Numbered from the stretch's first letter, positions 48,037-61,882 are shown. The stretch: 64,000 nucleotides of DNA from Sphagnum compactum (GCA_965153455.1 OZ234498.1:3534001-3598000), one strand, 5' to 3'. A program made the numbers and translations. The notes: generated by a model not told the origin, from the letters alone.

Positions 48037-49238
48037 GTGAAATATATGATTTTGACCTATGCAAAGGAAATTTCATGAAAACTATGGCCTAAACTCACCA
48101 TTTTTTTATAGTTTTAATTAGGTAGCCCAAAGTATAAAACAATCCTTTGATTCTTTTACTTTCATATTTTGTATTGCCAACTTTGGCTATATTTTTCCTC
48201 GATGATCGGGACTTTGGTTACATCACAAGATTGAGAATAATAAATATTGTGCAACATTATTGAACAGCCAGGTCTCACAAATCAAACATGCAAAAAAATC
48301 ACAAATCATCTTGGTATATGGAGCCAATGGCTATGCCAAATAGCCCAACCTATGATGTATTAGGACATAATGGTGAACCATGATCTATGGAAGGATGGTT
48401 TTTTTGGTTCTAAACAACATAGGTAAGTTGAATTTGGGTGGGCATCACTATTAATCTACACCACCCACACTTCGACGTGCACATTGAAAAACACAAAACA
48501 AATTTGTATCAAAAGGAATAGATACAAAGATTTCAAAGAGATTTTAAAGAAATGTATTCAAATGTAGAAACTAAACGGTTGGAAACATTGATGGAAAAAT
48601 GTTTGGGTGAAAAAAGAAAATGTAGTCATGACATTTGAAATTTTGGAAACATGTAAAAATGTTGCAAGAACACACATGTAAGACAAACTATACAAGATGA
48701 TACAACTTTATATCTCAAATGAGATTTCCTAATGTAAATATATGGGCTAATGATTACAAATTGTTAATGTGAAATGGTTTTCATAATTTCTGGTAAGCTT
48801 TTTGATTGTTAGTATATGAAGACATTGGATTAAATTGTTTCACTTTGAATACTTACATTGAATTTCTAATTAAGCTTTAAAAATAGTGTAATGGGATAAT
48901 TAAAATTGAAGTTATTATTCTCAATATTAGAACTTAAATTTCAAATCTTGTTTAAATCTCATGTATTGTCACAATTTGCACTTCAATTATTTTTTACCTA
49001 GAATCTAGAGTAGAATTTGATGATTTGATCTCCACCATATAGGGCTTCACAAATATTAAAAATTGAGTCAAAAGTTTCTTAGGCAAGTTTTAATATTTGA
49101 ATGGCCTATTGATAAATATCCAAGTTAATATTCACTTGTTAAAAACTAACCAATAATATACTCAGGAGGAGGCAACAGCTTGTACTATCTGCACTTCTCA
49201 AGAACAAAAAGTAGCACATGTTGTGAATCCACCAACTG
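48037..49238. other. AT-rich DNA without a recognisable gene
   Basis: No coding motif, no clear repeat. Confidence 0.5.
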
Positions 49239-49432
49239 TAGTACCTTGGCAGCTTTGACACATGTCTGTTGAAAAATCAATTAATTTTGAAAAAAATTCA
49301 TTTCGATGTATATAATATTCATGACGATTTAATTTTTTTTTCCTTCACAATTTTTTTGAATTTAAAATATTTTAGAAAATTTAAACATTTCTGAAAATAA
49401 TATAATTAATGTTGAAGGTGCCAAGGAAGTAG
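49239..49432 (+). mobile_element. MITE, copy 1
   Basis: A 194-bp AT-rich element. Left end TAGTACCTTGGCAGCTTTG; right end, reverse-complemented, TACTTCCTTGGCACCTTCA: imperfect terminal inverted repeats of about 23 bp. Its right half, reversed, matches the left half of the element at 61883-62086 (AATTATATTATTTT, then GAAATGTTTAAATTTTC), so the two are copies of one family in opposite orientation. No coding capacity. Class uncertain; a TA target duplication is possible but not shown. Confidence 0.75.
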
Positions 49433-51130
49433 GGTAATTGTCATAGACTGATCTTAAAACTTCCTACTGTAACATTAAGGTCTGGGGTGACAGATTGTGG
49501 CACTTTCTTGACCACAGTAGAGTTAACACGACACCAGAACCCTGAGTTTGGTCCAAAACTGGGTGAGACTAAAAAAACACCTGCAAAAAAGTACATTAGC
49601 CTTGGGTTGGGGGGGTTGGGGGGGTCAAACTCTGAAATGCACCACTTTTTGTGCCAAACTGAGTTTCATCCTGTCTTGAGCGCCTCCACTGTTGCTACAT
49701 ATATTTTCACTGCTCCTACTTGTACAACTACTATAATTACTCTCGAACCTTGTGCATTAATTGCTGAGTTCCAGCATACCCAGAATTAATAAAACTTCCT
49801 TACTTTTACTGACCTCACTCAAAGAGGGGACAGGGGTTGAAAACAGGGCCAAAGACAGGGTGAAGACAGGATGACTTTTAAGGAAAATTCTATTATGACA
49901 TAATTTTTCCAGTGATGATCATACACTCATAATATTTGATCAAAATGTGTCTCTAGATTCAATGATTCAACCTTCCTTCCTGACACTAGAGGTCATCTTA
50001 AGTTTCTTATTGAGCTTGCTGATTTTTCTTTGCATGATGAGTAGCAGCTGAAACTGTCATTGCACACAGTAAGTCCCTCAGACGAGGATATGACCAAAAT
50101 TTGGTGCCACACTCAGGCTGCCACCTTGGGTAGGCATCATATTCTGGTAACTCCCCGGGTCCATGGGCCTTACATACCACAAAACAGCCGGTGAGAAAAC
50201 TCATTCAGGCGGAACCCAACAAAAGATATGCAGAGAGAATCATCCAGTCAGAGGAGAGAATGTTTGCAGGTCCTAAAAAGTATCTAAAGGAAAAGGGATT
50301 GTGTTGGAAATAATTGCCTCTGAAAAGTCCTTGCAGAACTAACGGTCTGATTTCTAAGATAATGAATGCAAGGTGCCTCCAACATGTAAAGTGACAGGCA
50401 TCCATAGCACTGACCATGCACAGAGAGATGCCTGCAAAGTTGGTATGGGTGTTTAGTCGTGCATGCATAGTTATTTTATGACAAGTGTTGGTTGACAAAC
50501 ACTTCTGCACCTTTCTTCAGATTTGGGTTCTTCTGATCATAGCCTCTTCTGAACTACCTTTCAACAGATGGGCACGGATCTCCACTGATTATTCACAAAT
50601 GGGACAGGCGCAATTGATCAGAAAATTTATACTTAGTTGACAACTGCGGTCTTTTGGAAGATATCAAATGAGACAACATTTCCATTGCAACGTGTCTGAA
50701 TTTGGGAGTATAAATCACCCTTCCAGTTCCAACTCTAAGAGGAGTCCGGTTCAAGTTTGAGGAACCTCTCGAACACATCATCCAATCAAAGTGGGAATTC
50801 TATTTACATGGTGTCACTATGGCTCGGACTTGCTTGAAGACTTTGTCAAATTGAAGTCAACCATCTTGTCCCAGATTGGAATCAACAATGATGATGAACA
50901 GGAAGGAAGATGCTTATAAATACTCCTAATGGGCATTATCTGAGAGTCGGTGTAGCATAATGCATGGAGTCTCATTGTTCTGCTGTAGGGTTTGATTAGT
51001 TTGACCTCAGTTTTAGCTTAAATAAAAACCAACACTGCTCTTACTGACCTAATGCTGAAAATTATGTTGAAGGCTAGTATCCTAATTCCTAACTCTCTCT
51101 CTCTCGAGGTTCTCTCGAGGTTGTTGGGTT
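49433..51130. other. Less AT-rich island with decayed coding look
   Basis: From just after the MITE to 51130 the sequence is richer in G/C and complexity than both flanks. Besides the frame described at 50567-50854, 50189-50305 reads PVRKLIQAEPNKRYAERIIQ and continues with SEERMFAGPKKYLKEKG before a stop. Other frames (49487-49789 plus, 50007-50204 minus) are open but unassigned. I could not name the ancestral gene; a long non-coding RNA is also possible. Confidence 0.4.
50567..50854 (+). pseudogene. Decayed protein frame of unknown family
   Basis: One plus-strand frame reads like protein for 96 codons but contains TGA at 50615 and 50669 and TAA at 50711 before the final TGA at 50852. Pieces are DGHGSPLIIHKWDRRN, SENLYLVDNCGLLEDIK, DNISIATCLNLGV and ITLPVPTLRGVRFKFEEPLE continuing to HIIQSKWEFYLHGV. 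The frame is not shifted across the three stops. Each stop could come from one C-to-T change (CGA or CAA), which fits methylation-driven decay. I do not recognise the family. Confidence 0.4.
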
Positions 51131-54100
51131 TGAAACTGATGTAGTAACAAAAAACATGCAGAACAATTTACTTATTTATTTATTCTACTTCGCAAAACAA
51201 GCAGAAAACAAGCAGAACTGCATGATTATGCAAGCAACCACACAAGGTGCAAAAAGACAAGCCTCGATAGAACTTGTTAAGTGGTATTTAATATCTCTTG
51301 AAGAGGAACCCTCTAAGAATGTGCCAATGCACCACTAGCCCCCATTATTTCCCCTTAGGTGGATAGTCCATTGTAGATCTCAATGGGAAGAAGGAGTTAT
51401 GAAACCTCTTTCCACCTACCAACCAACTTCAAAAAAATCTAGTTCACTAAAATTTGCCAACTCAAATGAGTAAAAACAAAGATAACTAGCTATTCAATTT
51501 CAAGGCAAAGGCAAGGTAGAAAATCATAGGTCACATTCCTCAAACTTAAGACAACAAACAAGGATTTTATAAACAAGGATTTTATTGTTGCAACCTCAAC
51601 CTTGAGCTTGCAACCAAGGCTAAAGCACATGTGAGGGGGAACATGTTGGAATTTGAAAAAAAAAACAATGAGTGAAAGGTTTCAAAGTTAAACCTTTCAT
51701 CCTTTTACAAAACTATAAATGAATTTACACGTGTCCTTTCATCTAGTGTTAGAAGGTTGAGGAGTTCAAATTTAATAGACTCAAGGATTACATCCATTAG
51801 TCTTTTCCTCATATTGATGTACTCTTCTAACAAGAGAATAGATTGCATGGTAGTAATGTAGAATAATTAGGAGCAAGTTGTGGAAACCAATAAAGGCCTA
51901 GACATAAGAAACACCAAGATATGTCATTCACAATGAGGTAGGTGTGAACATGAGCATCTTAGTTACAAAGAAATATACCAACTTGGTCATTGACTTTAGA
52001 ACAATGGGAGGAAACCTTGGGGGGGTCATTGTGTGTTTATTTTTTCAAAGTTGCATGTGTCAAAGAGGGTATTGTTTGGGGGTATTATGTGAGGGAACTT
52101 AAAAAACTTTGATCTTATTATCATTCAAAATTTCAATATTCACATATTTAAATCACCTTTAATTTAATTTAATTTTTATGTTTGCGTTGAATTTTGACAT
52201 CATATATGTGTTTCAATTTTTTTGTCTTAATTGAAGGTGTGAGGAGTATGAAGTAAGGTGATTATGTGTGACTAAAGAAGCATCATGCATGAAATGTTCA
52301 AATTGAATTTTTAAAATGCATCAACAAACATTTCAGTAATACCAAATCACATTTCATATGATGAAGACCATGTATGGCACCCATAAAATCATTATAGCCA
52401 ATGAACATTCGGTTTGTTTCCATGGGAATGATATAAAAAAAACAATTTTGTTTGGGTTCCAAAATAAAAATAAATAAGGTGTGCATTGCAACCAAAGTGA
52501 TTGAACCACCAACTTGTTACATTTAGGCTTTCATCAACTCATTGTCTTGACCAACAAAACACCACTTTGTTAGTGTTGCATCCTTTACTAAACAAATGTA
52601 TGTTATGATGGTTCATTTTTGATAAATTCAACACTCCACACAAGTCTTTAAAAAGTGTTCAAATGGCTGTGGTTGTTACTTTCAAAGATTTCATTATTGT
52701 AATATTTTACTAATAAATGTTCACCCATTTATGAACCCTTCCAAACTTAAAATCAAAACTTATATCAAAAGAAGATGATGTCATTTCATGTGATGGATGC
52801 AATTTGGATGTCTTGAAATTAAACTCATAACGTCCACAGGAACAAAAACCCAACTAAAGATTTTAAAAACATGCACTCTTGGAAAAACAATGAATTTTAT
52901 TTTTTAAAAATCCATTTCAAATTGACTTATGAAAGAAGATTGAATTCTTACCATTCAAAAGTTCATAACTTAATTTTGGCTTTCAAAAGGAAGGATTCCA
53001 CATATGAATATATTATGTCAAACTACATCACATACTCAGTCACTATAAATGGTTTGAAGCAAAATTCAATGTTCAAAGTTCAGTTTTATATCATTCTAGT
53101 TGACCAACTAGTCCATATTTTTTAGCTTTGAAAGTTCATTACTAAAAATAATGTACATTTTTGGGAAAAGATTTGTATAGATGTATTAAGAATCATCTTG
53201 TTAATTTAAACATAATGGTTAACTAAAACATTTAATATATTCTTCACCATCTAGGCATTTAAATTAAGGGTACCCTACAAAAATTAGGAGTGTATCAAAA
53301 TCATTAGTCATGTGGAGGAACTAATTTGGAACAACCTTAAGTGCAATTTACAAATTGAAGAAATATTTCATAAAAAAAATAAAACTAAGTATATGTAGGA
53401 AAACTTAAGGTTTGAAGGGGTTCAGATCCTAGGAAGATTAAATAGATTCTACATCTTCCATTCTAAGTCACCTAATGTAAATAGAAAAACAACTCATTAC
53501 AAAATAATAGGAATTTTAACATTGGCCAATAATTTGCCAATATTTCTATTCAAGGCAAAATCCTACTTATTTTTTAGTTACTTAGTTACTCTAGTAAGGT
53601 AGCCCAAATTTTGGTAATAGGTTCACCTATTATTTCCATTGCTTTTGAAGGTGATGCCAATTAGTTTAATTAGGCATTTAAAGGTGTTAGTTGGCAAGAT
53701 AGTTGCATTAAAAGTGGGATAATTTGAAGGATAAAACTTGGAGTGAATTTAATCACATTTATAGCTAGGTGTAGGTGGAAAGTCAACTATCTAGTTTTAA
53801 TTAGTTCGAGAAGAACGTTGGCCAATTAGCTACCACTAAAGTAGGGATTTATTTAGGGGTTGATTTGTGAGGTTTGATTAATTTGTAGGAGGCAAAAGGT
53901 GAGAAGACAAGGATATTTAAAGGAGAAGATCATTTTCTTCTCATTCTTTATTTCCCAAATTTTTATTTATTTTTCTAACTCTTCTTTGTTTTTTGGTATT
54001 TTTTTCTGCCATAGTATAGTGGCCGGCAATTTTATATTTGGGCCTTTGAAAGCATAATGTAACAAGGAAATTTTTTGTTGGATTTTCCGATGAGTTGCAC

Positions 54101-56429
54101 AAAAGGAAGGGGTGTTGTTTTGCTTAGGAGTATATTAAGAAGGGGAATGGTGCTAGAGGTAAGGATTGTTTACTAGTATGACACCCTTCTAAAGAGGAGA
54201 TTTTGAGGAAGGTACAAAGTAAAAGGTAATTTCCAATTAGTGCATGTTATTTTATGATTTATTCTAAGCTTGTATTTTGGTGGGATTATGTTATTATTGG
54301 CAATAGGGTAGTAATTCAATTACATGGTAGAATTACTACCATGGGCCCATTATATTTATCGTCTTTTTTTTGGGTTTTTGATTTTATTCCTTATTCTTAA
54401 TGACGATAACATTAATCAAAAGGAGGTAATTCTATTACAAGGTAGATTATTGCATGTAAGGGCAAAATTACGCATGCAAAATAACAAATTACTACACACA
54501 GGGTTATAACTATATATTCCTTTGAAAGAGCTTGTAGTTTTTTTTTTTTTTTTTCATTTTCATATCCAAAGTCACCACTAGGTTGGTAGGTAATGTTGGG
54601 CCTCTTGATTTGCACCTATTTACAATCTCTCTTGGTTGAATTAAAGGACTTTCCAAATCAAAAGGAATTTATTGGAGGATGAATCCTAATTTTTTTAGTG
54701 AAGTTGAATCACAATGTTAAATTTGGATAAATCAAGGACCTTTGGTGGTGTTTTCCATTTAATTCAAGTGTGTGATTTTTTTATAGGAATTGTTACAAAA
54801 AGAAAGCTTTGGAGGTTACACAAAAAGAAAAGAAAATAAGTGGTGATCTTGAGGTCCTTCATTTGGCCAACTTCAAAAGAAACCCATGGATTTCACTTTT
54901 CAACAAGAGGCAGGGGATTTATGGTTCAAACTTCGAAAATGAATTCATTGAGAACAAAATGCATCCAAAATAAGGTGAAATGGAAGGTTGAAGGCAATGC
55001 TTGTATCAAGGAATCTTTCTAGGTAACCAAAGAGTGAACCTTTAATTATATTATTATAAAGTTGCATAGACCCAACTTGGAGTTGGTTCAAAGACCCTAT
55101 AAAGATGGCCAACTATGTCACAACTTTTACCAATCTTTATATGTGACAAAATAAATAAATCATCAACAAACTACCACCCAACATGCCAACTTCAACTTTT
55201 TGCCATTCAAGTTCATAAACGCCACATGAATAATATCTTCAAGCACCCATAACAATTCTTAACATAAGAAATGCCTTGGATGAGATGGTAAAAGAGAACA
55301 TTAAAGCTCAATGATGTTGTCATCATTTTTTCTAACATTTCTAATATGTCATCAAATAAGATTACAACATGTTTTACACGGTGATATAAGGATATGTGAT
55401 TCCCCAAATCAATAACACATTGATTATGGGTGAAAACACATTAGAGGTGAACCACTTTTGTCCAAAAATGGTGATGTATACTTTTCATAATATGCAATAA
55501 ACTAAAATCTTGATGACATTCTTTGCCAATCCTAAACATAAGCAAACAAGATTAGAATGTGCATGACATATAATGGAACTAAGTTCACTATGAATCAAAT
55601 TTAACCTTGATTCAACGATTAGATGAAGAATTGGATAAAATCAATGTACATGTACAATATGTAATTTATAATTATTCAGTGGCCATAGGGCCTCATGTTT
55701 GTGATTCATGACACATCACCAAACAAAATAAAAGTAAAAAAATTTAATGTATAGTTATTAAATATTTTCTTTCATATGGTAGTGATTTTGTTTTAAAATG
55801 AAAAGATTATTATGCATTTTTTGTTCAAAACAAATTTAAAACACATTTTGTGAATGGATTTTTAACCAAGATATTTAAACTTTGAAATGGTCCTAAATTC
55901 CATTTATGTATATTGATATCATTCACCACAAAGAAATTCAACCAAAAATTCTACCAACAATCCTAGTTTTGAAATATATATGCAAAATTTTCAAACTTTG
56001 TGATGAATATTATTTGGCCACAAATATATTATATACATTTAAGTTCTTCAATATTTATTGGATTTTTTTAAGGAATTAACCAATTTAACTCTAAGGCTAA
56101 TCAAATATACTTTAAACAAACACAAATAATTCAAAATGTTATATTGATACATTGCAAAAAAATTGATTGTAATAAGATTATACATGTGACTACAATTGGT
56201 GGGGGGGGTGGTGTGCTTTCACCCTTATAACCATATTCTTCAAAGTGATGGGTGGTAATCGGTTAGGAGTTATCATTCCCCACCTACAAGGTCTTTGTCA
56301 AAGTAATATAACATAAATTTCAACATATCTTATACAAGATCATAAATTCAAACTAAACATATTTTTTCCCACTATGTTTCATTGTAGGAAATATTTTGCT
56401 CCTCCACAAAATGCTAGACTAGGTCAAAA
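51131..56429. other. AT-rich DNA, mostly without recognisable features
   Basis: No protein domain seen. 53870-54260 contains a TATTTAAAGG TATA-like element followed by a pyrimidine-rich stretch and a less AT-rich region, which could be an LTR promoter remnant; no other retroelement part confirms it. 54775-55020 has a protein-like but unassigned broken frame. A T-run of about 18 lies near 54537-54554. Confidence 0.45.
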
Positions 56430-57830
56430 AGTTAGAACATGTAATCATTTTTTTCAAATTGGACTTTTCTTTGAAGCACATGATTAAGTAGATTAAGTTT
56501 TATTATTTGATGCAATGTGACAAATGGGGATAGGAAAAGAGTTTGTGAATATTATTGAGCTATTGTTTGAGGGAAGCAATGCATTTGTGAATGTTAATGG
56601 CAAGGTTTCTTCCCCAATTCAAATTCACAAAAGGGTCTGCCAAGGTTGCTGTTTGGTGCCATATTACTTCTTCTTCATAATTGGTGATATGTTTAGCCAC
56701 ATGGTGAAAGCTACCATGCAATGAGTGATTTGCATGGAATCATGTTACCCATTGTTGGAGCCTAACAAAATATATTTTATTATGCAAATGACACATCTTT
56801 CACCATCTAATGTGAAGAGTTGATGGTCAACAATCACATTTGTTTATTTAAGACTTTTGAATTGCCTTTAACATTGTTATTAACTTGAGTATGAATATTG
56901 CTTACTATTATGACAACGGTACACCTTGACCCAATCAATTAATTAATTATGAGTTGCAATGGGCTAGGGAGGGTGATTTAAATAAACTTTTAAGCACAAC
57001 CATTAAATTTAACTTGGGTACACATAAAGTAAACAAGTTTTTTGTTCAAAAGATAAGAAAGAAACTCTCTTAGAATTATTTTTTCAAATTATTTCAAACT
57101 TATCAATCAATCATATTTAATTAAGTCCTTTCAACCTTGTGGTTATTCATATCAATTTGGGGTTGTTCGCACAAAACCATTTGTAAAATCAAAGGCCTCC
57201 CCAATAATACCTTTTGGGGGGGGATCCAATCAAGTGCTAAGGATGAGGGTGAATTAACTTGATTACTATCAAAATCAACGTCTGCACTAACATGAGACTT
57301 GTTTGTCAGATTGGGATCAAGTCTGAATGGCGGGAGGCTCAAGCCAAAATGGTGTTGTTCCCATTTTAAAAATAAATGATACTATTAGGTGAAACACTTC
57401 ATGATTTGTTGGATAAATGGGCATTAATGGCATATGATCTTGGGGATTCAAACATACAAACCTTGTTGTCATACAAACTTGCTAAAATGCAATCTCCATT
57501 CAACATTACATGTAGATGCCCAATTGCATCCAATGGGCCATATCCCACAAGCATACATGCACTAGAGATCCACATGCATGGAACAAGGCTTTAAACAAGT
57601 TTTTAAAATTCATCAAGGTATAATCCAACCCTAAAGACCCCTTTCATTTTCCAAAATAATTTGTGGTGGGAGACTAATGATATAGGAGAAATTGTTATGG
57701 GTTGTCAATCAAACAAGCTCACTAACTATATAGGAAGGGGTTTCAAAGGACAAAAGACATTTGCAAAGAAATAGATCTAATCATTTATTATGGTCCCCGG
57801 CTCAAAATTGTACAAATTTGAACAAATATT
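56430..57830 (+). pseudogene. LINE (non-LTR retrotransposon) reverse transcriptase relic
   Basis: Successive plus-strand pieces match the order of a plant LINE ORF2. Finger/palm: MGIGKEFVNIIELLFEGSNA then NVNGKVSSPIQIHKRVCQGC (56524-56652, equivalent to the usual GVRQGCPL block, here VCQGCCLVP). Active site: IFYYANDTSFT (near 56772-56803), where the usual YADD/FADD has become YAND. Thumb: IRKKL (near 57052) and VLSTLWLFISIWG (near 57124-57162). C-terminal region: DLLDKWALMAYDLGDSNIQT (57403-57462) and LWWETNDIGEIVMG (near 57660-57702). Frames change and stops intervene, so it is inactive. The endonuclease part was not found upstream; 5' truncation is usual for LINEs. Confidence 0.8.
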
Positions 57831-59046
57831 AATATAATATACTTTGTGACTAGTGGTGAGGGTTGCATCAAAGTGACAAAACATTTGGGCCTGTTGAGAG
57901 GGAGTTTTCAAAATTCCCAATTTTGCCAAGTTATGAATCTTCATATAACTTTATAAAATCATTTAACTCATACATATGAGCTTTGATTGACCATGTTTCA
58001 AAGGAAATGTTGTATTTCTTGAAATGAATTTTTCAATTGCTATATCGCATGCTTAATCCAAAGGTCATTTGACCTTTATTTCACAAGTTTTAATGCTTGG
58101 GAATCAAACTATCAATTTGATTCCTTGCCATTTTGTTGGCCATATAATTCAGTTCAAAACTCCAAATGGTGAACTAGAGCTCACTTTTGATATCAAAGTT
58201 TCAAAACCTTTCAATACTATATTGGGAGCCAAAGTTGGGCCATGTTTACTACTTCCAAATTTGTCCCAAAAATAAAAATGTCATGTTAAGATTTTAACTT
58301 TCAAAATGGGAAAATAATTTTGGAATGTTAGGACTCATTCTTTCACATTTATTGGAATGTGTTTGATTCCCAAAACATTCTCATGCCTTAGCAAGGGGTT
58401 GTGAACCCAAAGCTAGGGTCTTGACAATGTTGGAATCTTTGATGTCATGAATGATGATAGGCCATTTACAACATTTAGGATCATTGAAAACCAATAATGG
58501 CAAATGAGACGTACTATTGAATTTGTAATTGAACCTTCCATTGATGACCCCAATATATAGAATTGGAGTGTAGTTAAACATTTTCATTAAGACTCTAATA
58601 CATTTTGTACTCTTGAAGAGATAAGGCCCCAACAATATTTACAAAAGGTGAAAACTTAGTCTTAGTTTGTCATGGTCCTATTAAGAACATTTATTTTATC
58701 TTTTATACAGTAGATTGGATTTACTTGAATTTGACCCTAATTTTTGGACTTTGCAAGATAAGACGCCTTTATTGAGTTGTACAATAGCCAATGGTAAAAA
58801 ATTCTTGAATAATCAACTAAAGCTTGGAAAATCCTTGAATGTTAAGTTGGGTTTTTTGATCCTTTGTAACTTTAGATTTAAATGGACCAACTTGTGGCAC
58901 TTAGACATGTCATGGAAAGATGTTTTTGGGTGGTCTCTTTACCACCACATGGTTATTGTCAATACACAAAAAGCTAGAATGGATCCCACATTGGTTATTA
59001 GTTACACACAATTACTCATTGTACTAGTCCTTGAATATATTTTACA

Positions 59047-59090
59047 AAGATTTTGGGATTGTTCATGTACATGAACAATCCCAAAATCTT
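59047..59090. repeat. Perfect 44-bp palindrome with no spacer
   Basis: The left arm 59047-59068 (AAGATTTTGGGATTGTTCAT plus GT) is exactly complementary to the right arm 59069-59090 (AC plus ATGAACAATCCCAAAATCTT). There is no loop and no mismatch. The 119-codon plus-strand frame ends at its centre. Confidence 0.95.
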
Positions 59091-59909
59091 ATTGAGAAAG
59101 CTTAAGGAAGACCTTCACAATTTCAATTTTAGTTGGTTATCACTTGGTTATTTGTGATAGGTTGCATTTATAGATTAACTGGCATTACATTATTTGTTAA
59201 TAACATTGTTATTGATTTTTTGCCACTTGACCTTTGGATGTATTTCATGTTCCTTGGCCTAGTAGATTGTCTATTCCTTCCTATACAATGATTTTTTTCC
59301 TAATTTGCTACCCCCAAGAAATTAAAATTATTATTATTATTATTTTGTCATTTTGGTTTGGACTAGTTTCAATGTGGTTGAAAACCTCCTTCATTATTTT
59401 AACTATGGCAAGTTGTACCTTGTCCAATGATAGAAAATAACATAATGTTTGATTTAATCCCTTGACATTTTCTTGGCACATTTATTAATGATTTGATTTT
59501 CTTGGCACCTTTAAATAACAAATGTTCAAGTTTTTATTTTAAAACATCTTTGGCACAATTTCTTATGCATAGACCCTTCAAGGTTACGAAACATGGTTCT
59601 TACAATTCATATTTGTGATTCTTTAAAAAATCAAATAACTAGTTCTAATATACAAACCACAATTAGCCAAAATTGAATAAAATTAAATAACCACCCGTAA
59701 AATTGTAGATTTATTCTCAAATTTCATGAAAATTGTTGATTTTTTGTTTTGAAATAACTAGGATCTTCTTATTTGATTTTGTTTTTTTCAAAGAATTAAT
59801 GTAACAAAAAATGAGTGATAATACAAATTCTAAAAGTTGTTACAACATGGAGGCAACACAATCACTACTAAATATGATTTTTCAACATAAATAAACTATA
59901 ACCACACAT

Positions 59910-59930
59910 ACACACACACACACACACACA
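59910..59930. repeat. (AC)n microsatellite
   Basis: About ten CA/AC units in a row. Confidence 0.85.
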
Positions 59931-61403
59931 AGTAAGACAAAGGGTATTCATAGAGTAATGACATTAGAAAAAATTTGTAATTTTTCAATTAATGTTTATG
60001 ATTAATTTATAGTTGCAAATGACATGTGCAATTAAAATGCCTTCCACTTGCCTTGGACAAGTCGCATGTTATAGTAATGATATATGGTGATGTCATCATG
60101 ACATCATGTAACTAGACTGGACAAAATATTTGATTCGTTGATCATATTTTCCATCCTTGACCATATATCATATGTGATTAGTAACATATTGAGGTGACCA
60201 ATATCACACTACCATGTGTCTAATTTAAGAAATATGAAATAAACCAAAATTTTCATCAAAATTATGATTTCAATTATCCACATTCGATTGTTTTCAATTG
60301 ATGCACTTGAGTGAATGGTTTTATGCCATGTGGTGGGATTCAAGTTTTTTGAGGAATCCATATTTAAATATTTGAAAATTTATCTTCTTCATCAATTATT
60401 GATGGCATAAGATTCAAACATGTAAGTTGAGGGTACACCTTGAGAATCACAAATTTGGCACAACAATTTGCATTGTGGTAGCACATGATTGGCCAAAAAC
60501 TAATTAATTAATGCTTAAGTAATCCTAAAATAATATTGAAATAATTTTGAAATAGTAAATTAAACATTGGTTACAATGCTAAAAAATGTTTAAATAGGAT
60601 ATTTTATATTTATTGAATTGCTTTCAAATTTATTCACATGTTACAATAATATACTCTAAATATTGTGAAATAAATGTATTAAACATTCATGAGACTTTGG
60701 AATTAAACATGACTTTAATCATGTAAATTAAACACCAGTTACATTACATGTTCTCCAAGTTAATGTAATATAATTAATAATTCCAAAAGGATTATGATCT
60801 CAATAGATATGATGGTGCATAGTCATAAAACACATAAGATTCCATAAACATCTTTCAATAAACGAAACACACACTCCAAAGCTAATATCTTGTTGTCATT
60901 TAATCTATTTCAATCAAACGATGATTTTACGTCCAACTAGGATCAAATCACTCTTTACCTCCTTCAGTTTCTTATAATCATTAGTGTTTAATTCACCATC
61001 ACATTTATGGACAACAAGAATATCTACTATCACATTCCCATGCTAGTACACCCAACATATAATAGTTACCATACATATTGAAAACTTCCTCAAAACCCAC
61101 TAGGTATGAATAAATTTCACTCCTTACCCATGACATGTCATTTTACATTATTGGATTTTTCAACATTTCCCAAATCTTTCTTCATGAATTTCAGCTCATC
61201 ACATTCAAGTCCTTCCTCGACAGTCCCCATTTCACAACACTTTCAAGCAATGAATAGAAAGATGAATCAATCTAAGCATTGTAAATGTAGTGAAAATTGA
61301 GTCAAGGGCTCAAAATTTCTAATTCCTATCACCATCATGTAGCTCTTATCTTGCATCGCATGCCAAGCTCTATGATTCATCTCATAAATGAGGAGATAAC
61401 CAC

Positions 61404-61627
61404 AACCTTCATTGGAATCCTTGTTACCAAAACCTTGAAACACATGTACATTCTAATAAAACTCTACACAAAAGCAATAATCATCACCTCAACACACAAA
61501 TCTTGCTACAAGTTCAACCTTCATTGGGATCCTTGTTACCAAAAACTTGAAACACATGTACATTCTAATAAAACTCTACACAAAAGCAATGCTCATCACC
61601 TCAACACCGAAATCTTGCTACAAGTTC
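61404..61627 (+). repeat. Two-copy tandem duplication, period 112 bp
   Basis: AACCTTCATTGGAATCCTTG (61404) and AACCTTCATTGGGATCCTTG (61516) begin copies that stay nearly identical through ACACATGTACATTCTAATAA, AACTCTACACAAAAGCAAT and AATCTTGCTACAAGTTCA. Only about six differences are seen, so the duplication is young. It lies in a 127-codon open frame with no conserved motif; the period is not a multiple of three, so the two copies are read in different frames. Confidence 0.9.
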
Positions 61628-61882
61628 ATTGTAGTGTTCTTGCAAGTGAACCTTCGTACACACTGATGATGACCAAATGAACAAAGCAACATAAAGATGT
61701 AAAGACAAATCTCTACGATTCCCCCCAAGCCCTAATTTCATCACTCCGACTTCCATCAGCAACATTCACTGAAAAGTTCTCATCTTCATTTCACAGCACA
61801 TTAGAACTCACAATTCTCCAATTCTGAAATATTAAAAAAGAAAAAGAAAAACAACAGTTCTCTACAAAATCAAATACCATTG

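Larger units (their letters stand above)
57831..61403. other. AT-rich DNA without a recognisable gene
   Basis: Frames such as 58069-58275 and 58715-59074 on the plus strand are open for 68 and 119 codons and look somewhat protein-like (LLPNLSQK, WHLDMSWKDVFGWSLYHHM), possibly further retroelement scraps, but no family motif confirms this. Remaining sequence is AT-rich and of low complexity. Confidence 0.45.

Noticed and set aside
59047-59090. miRNA precursor
   Set aside because: A spacerless perfect palindrome has no loop, and no longer foldback surrounds it.
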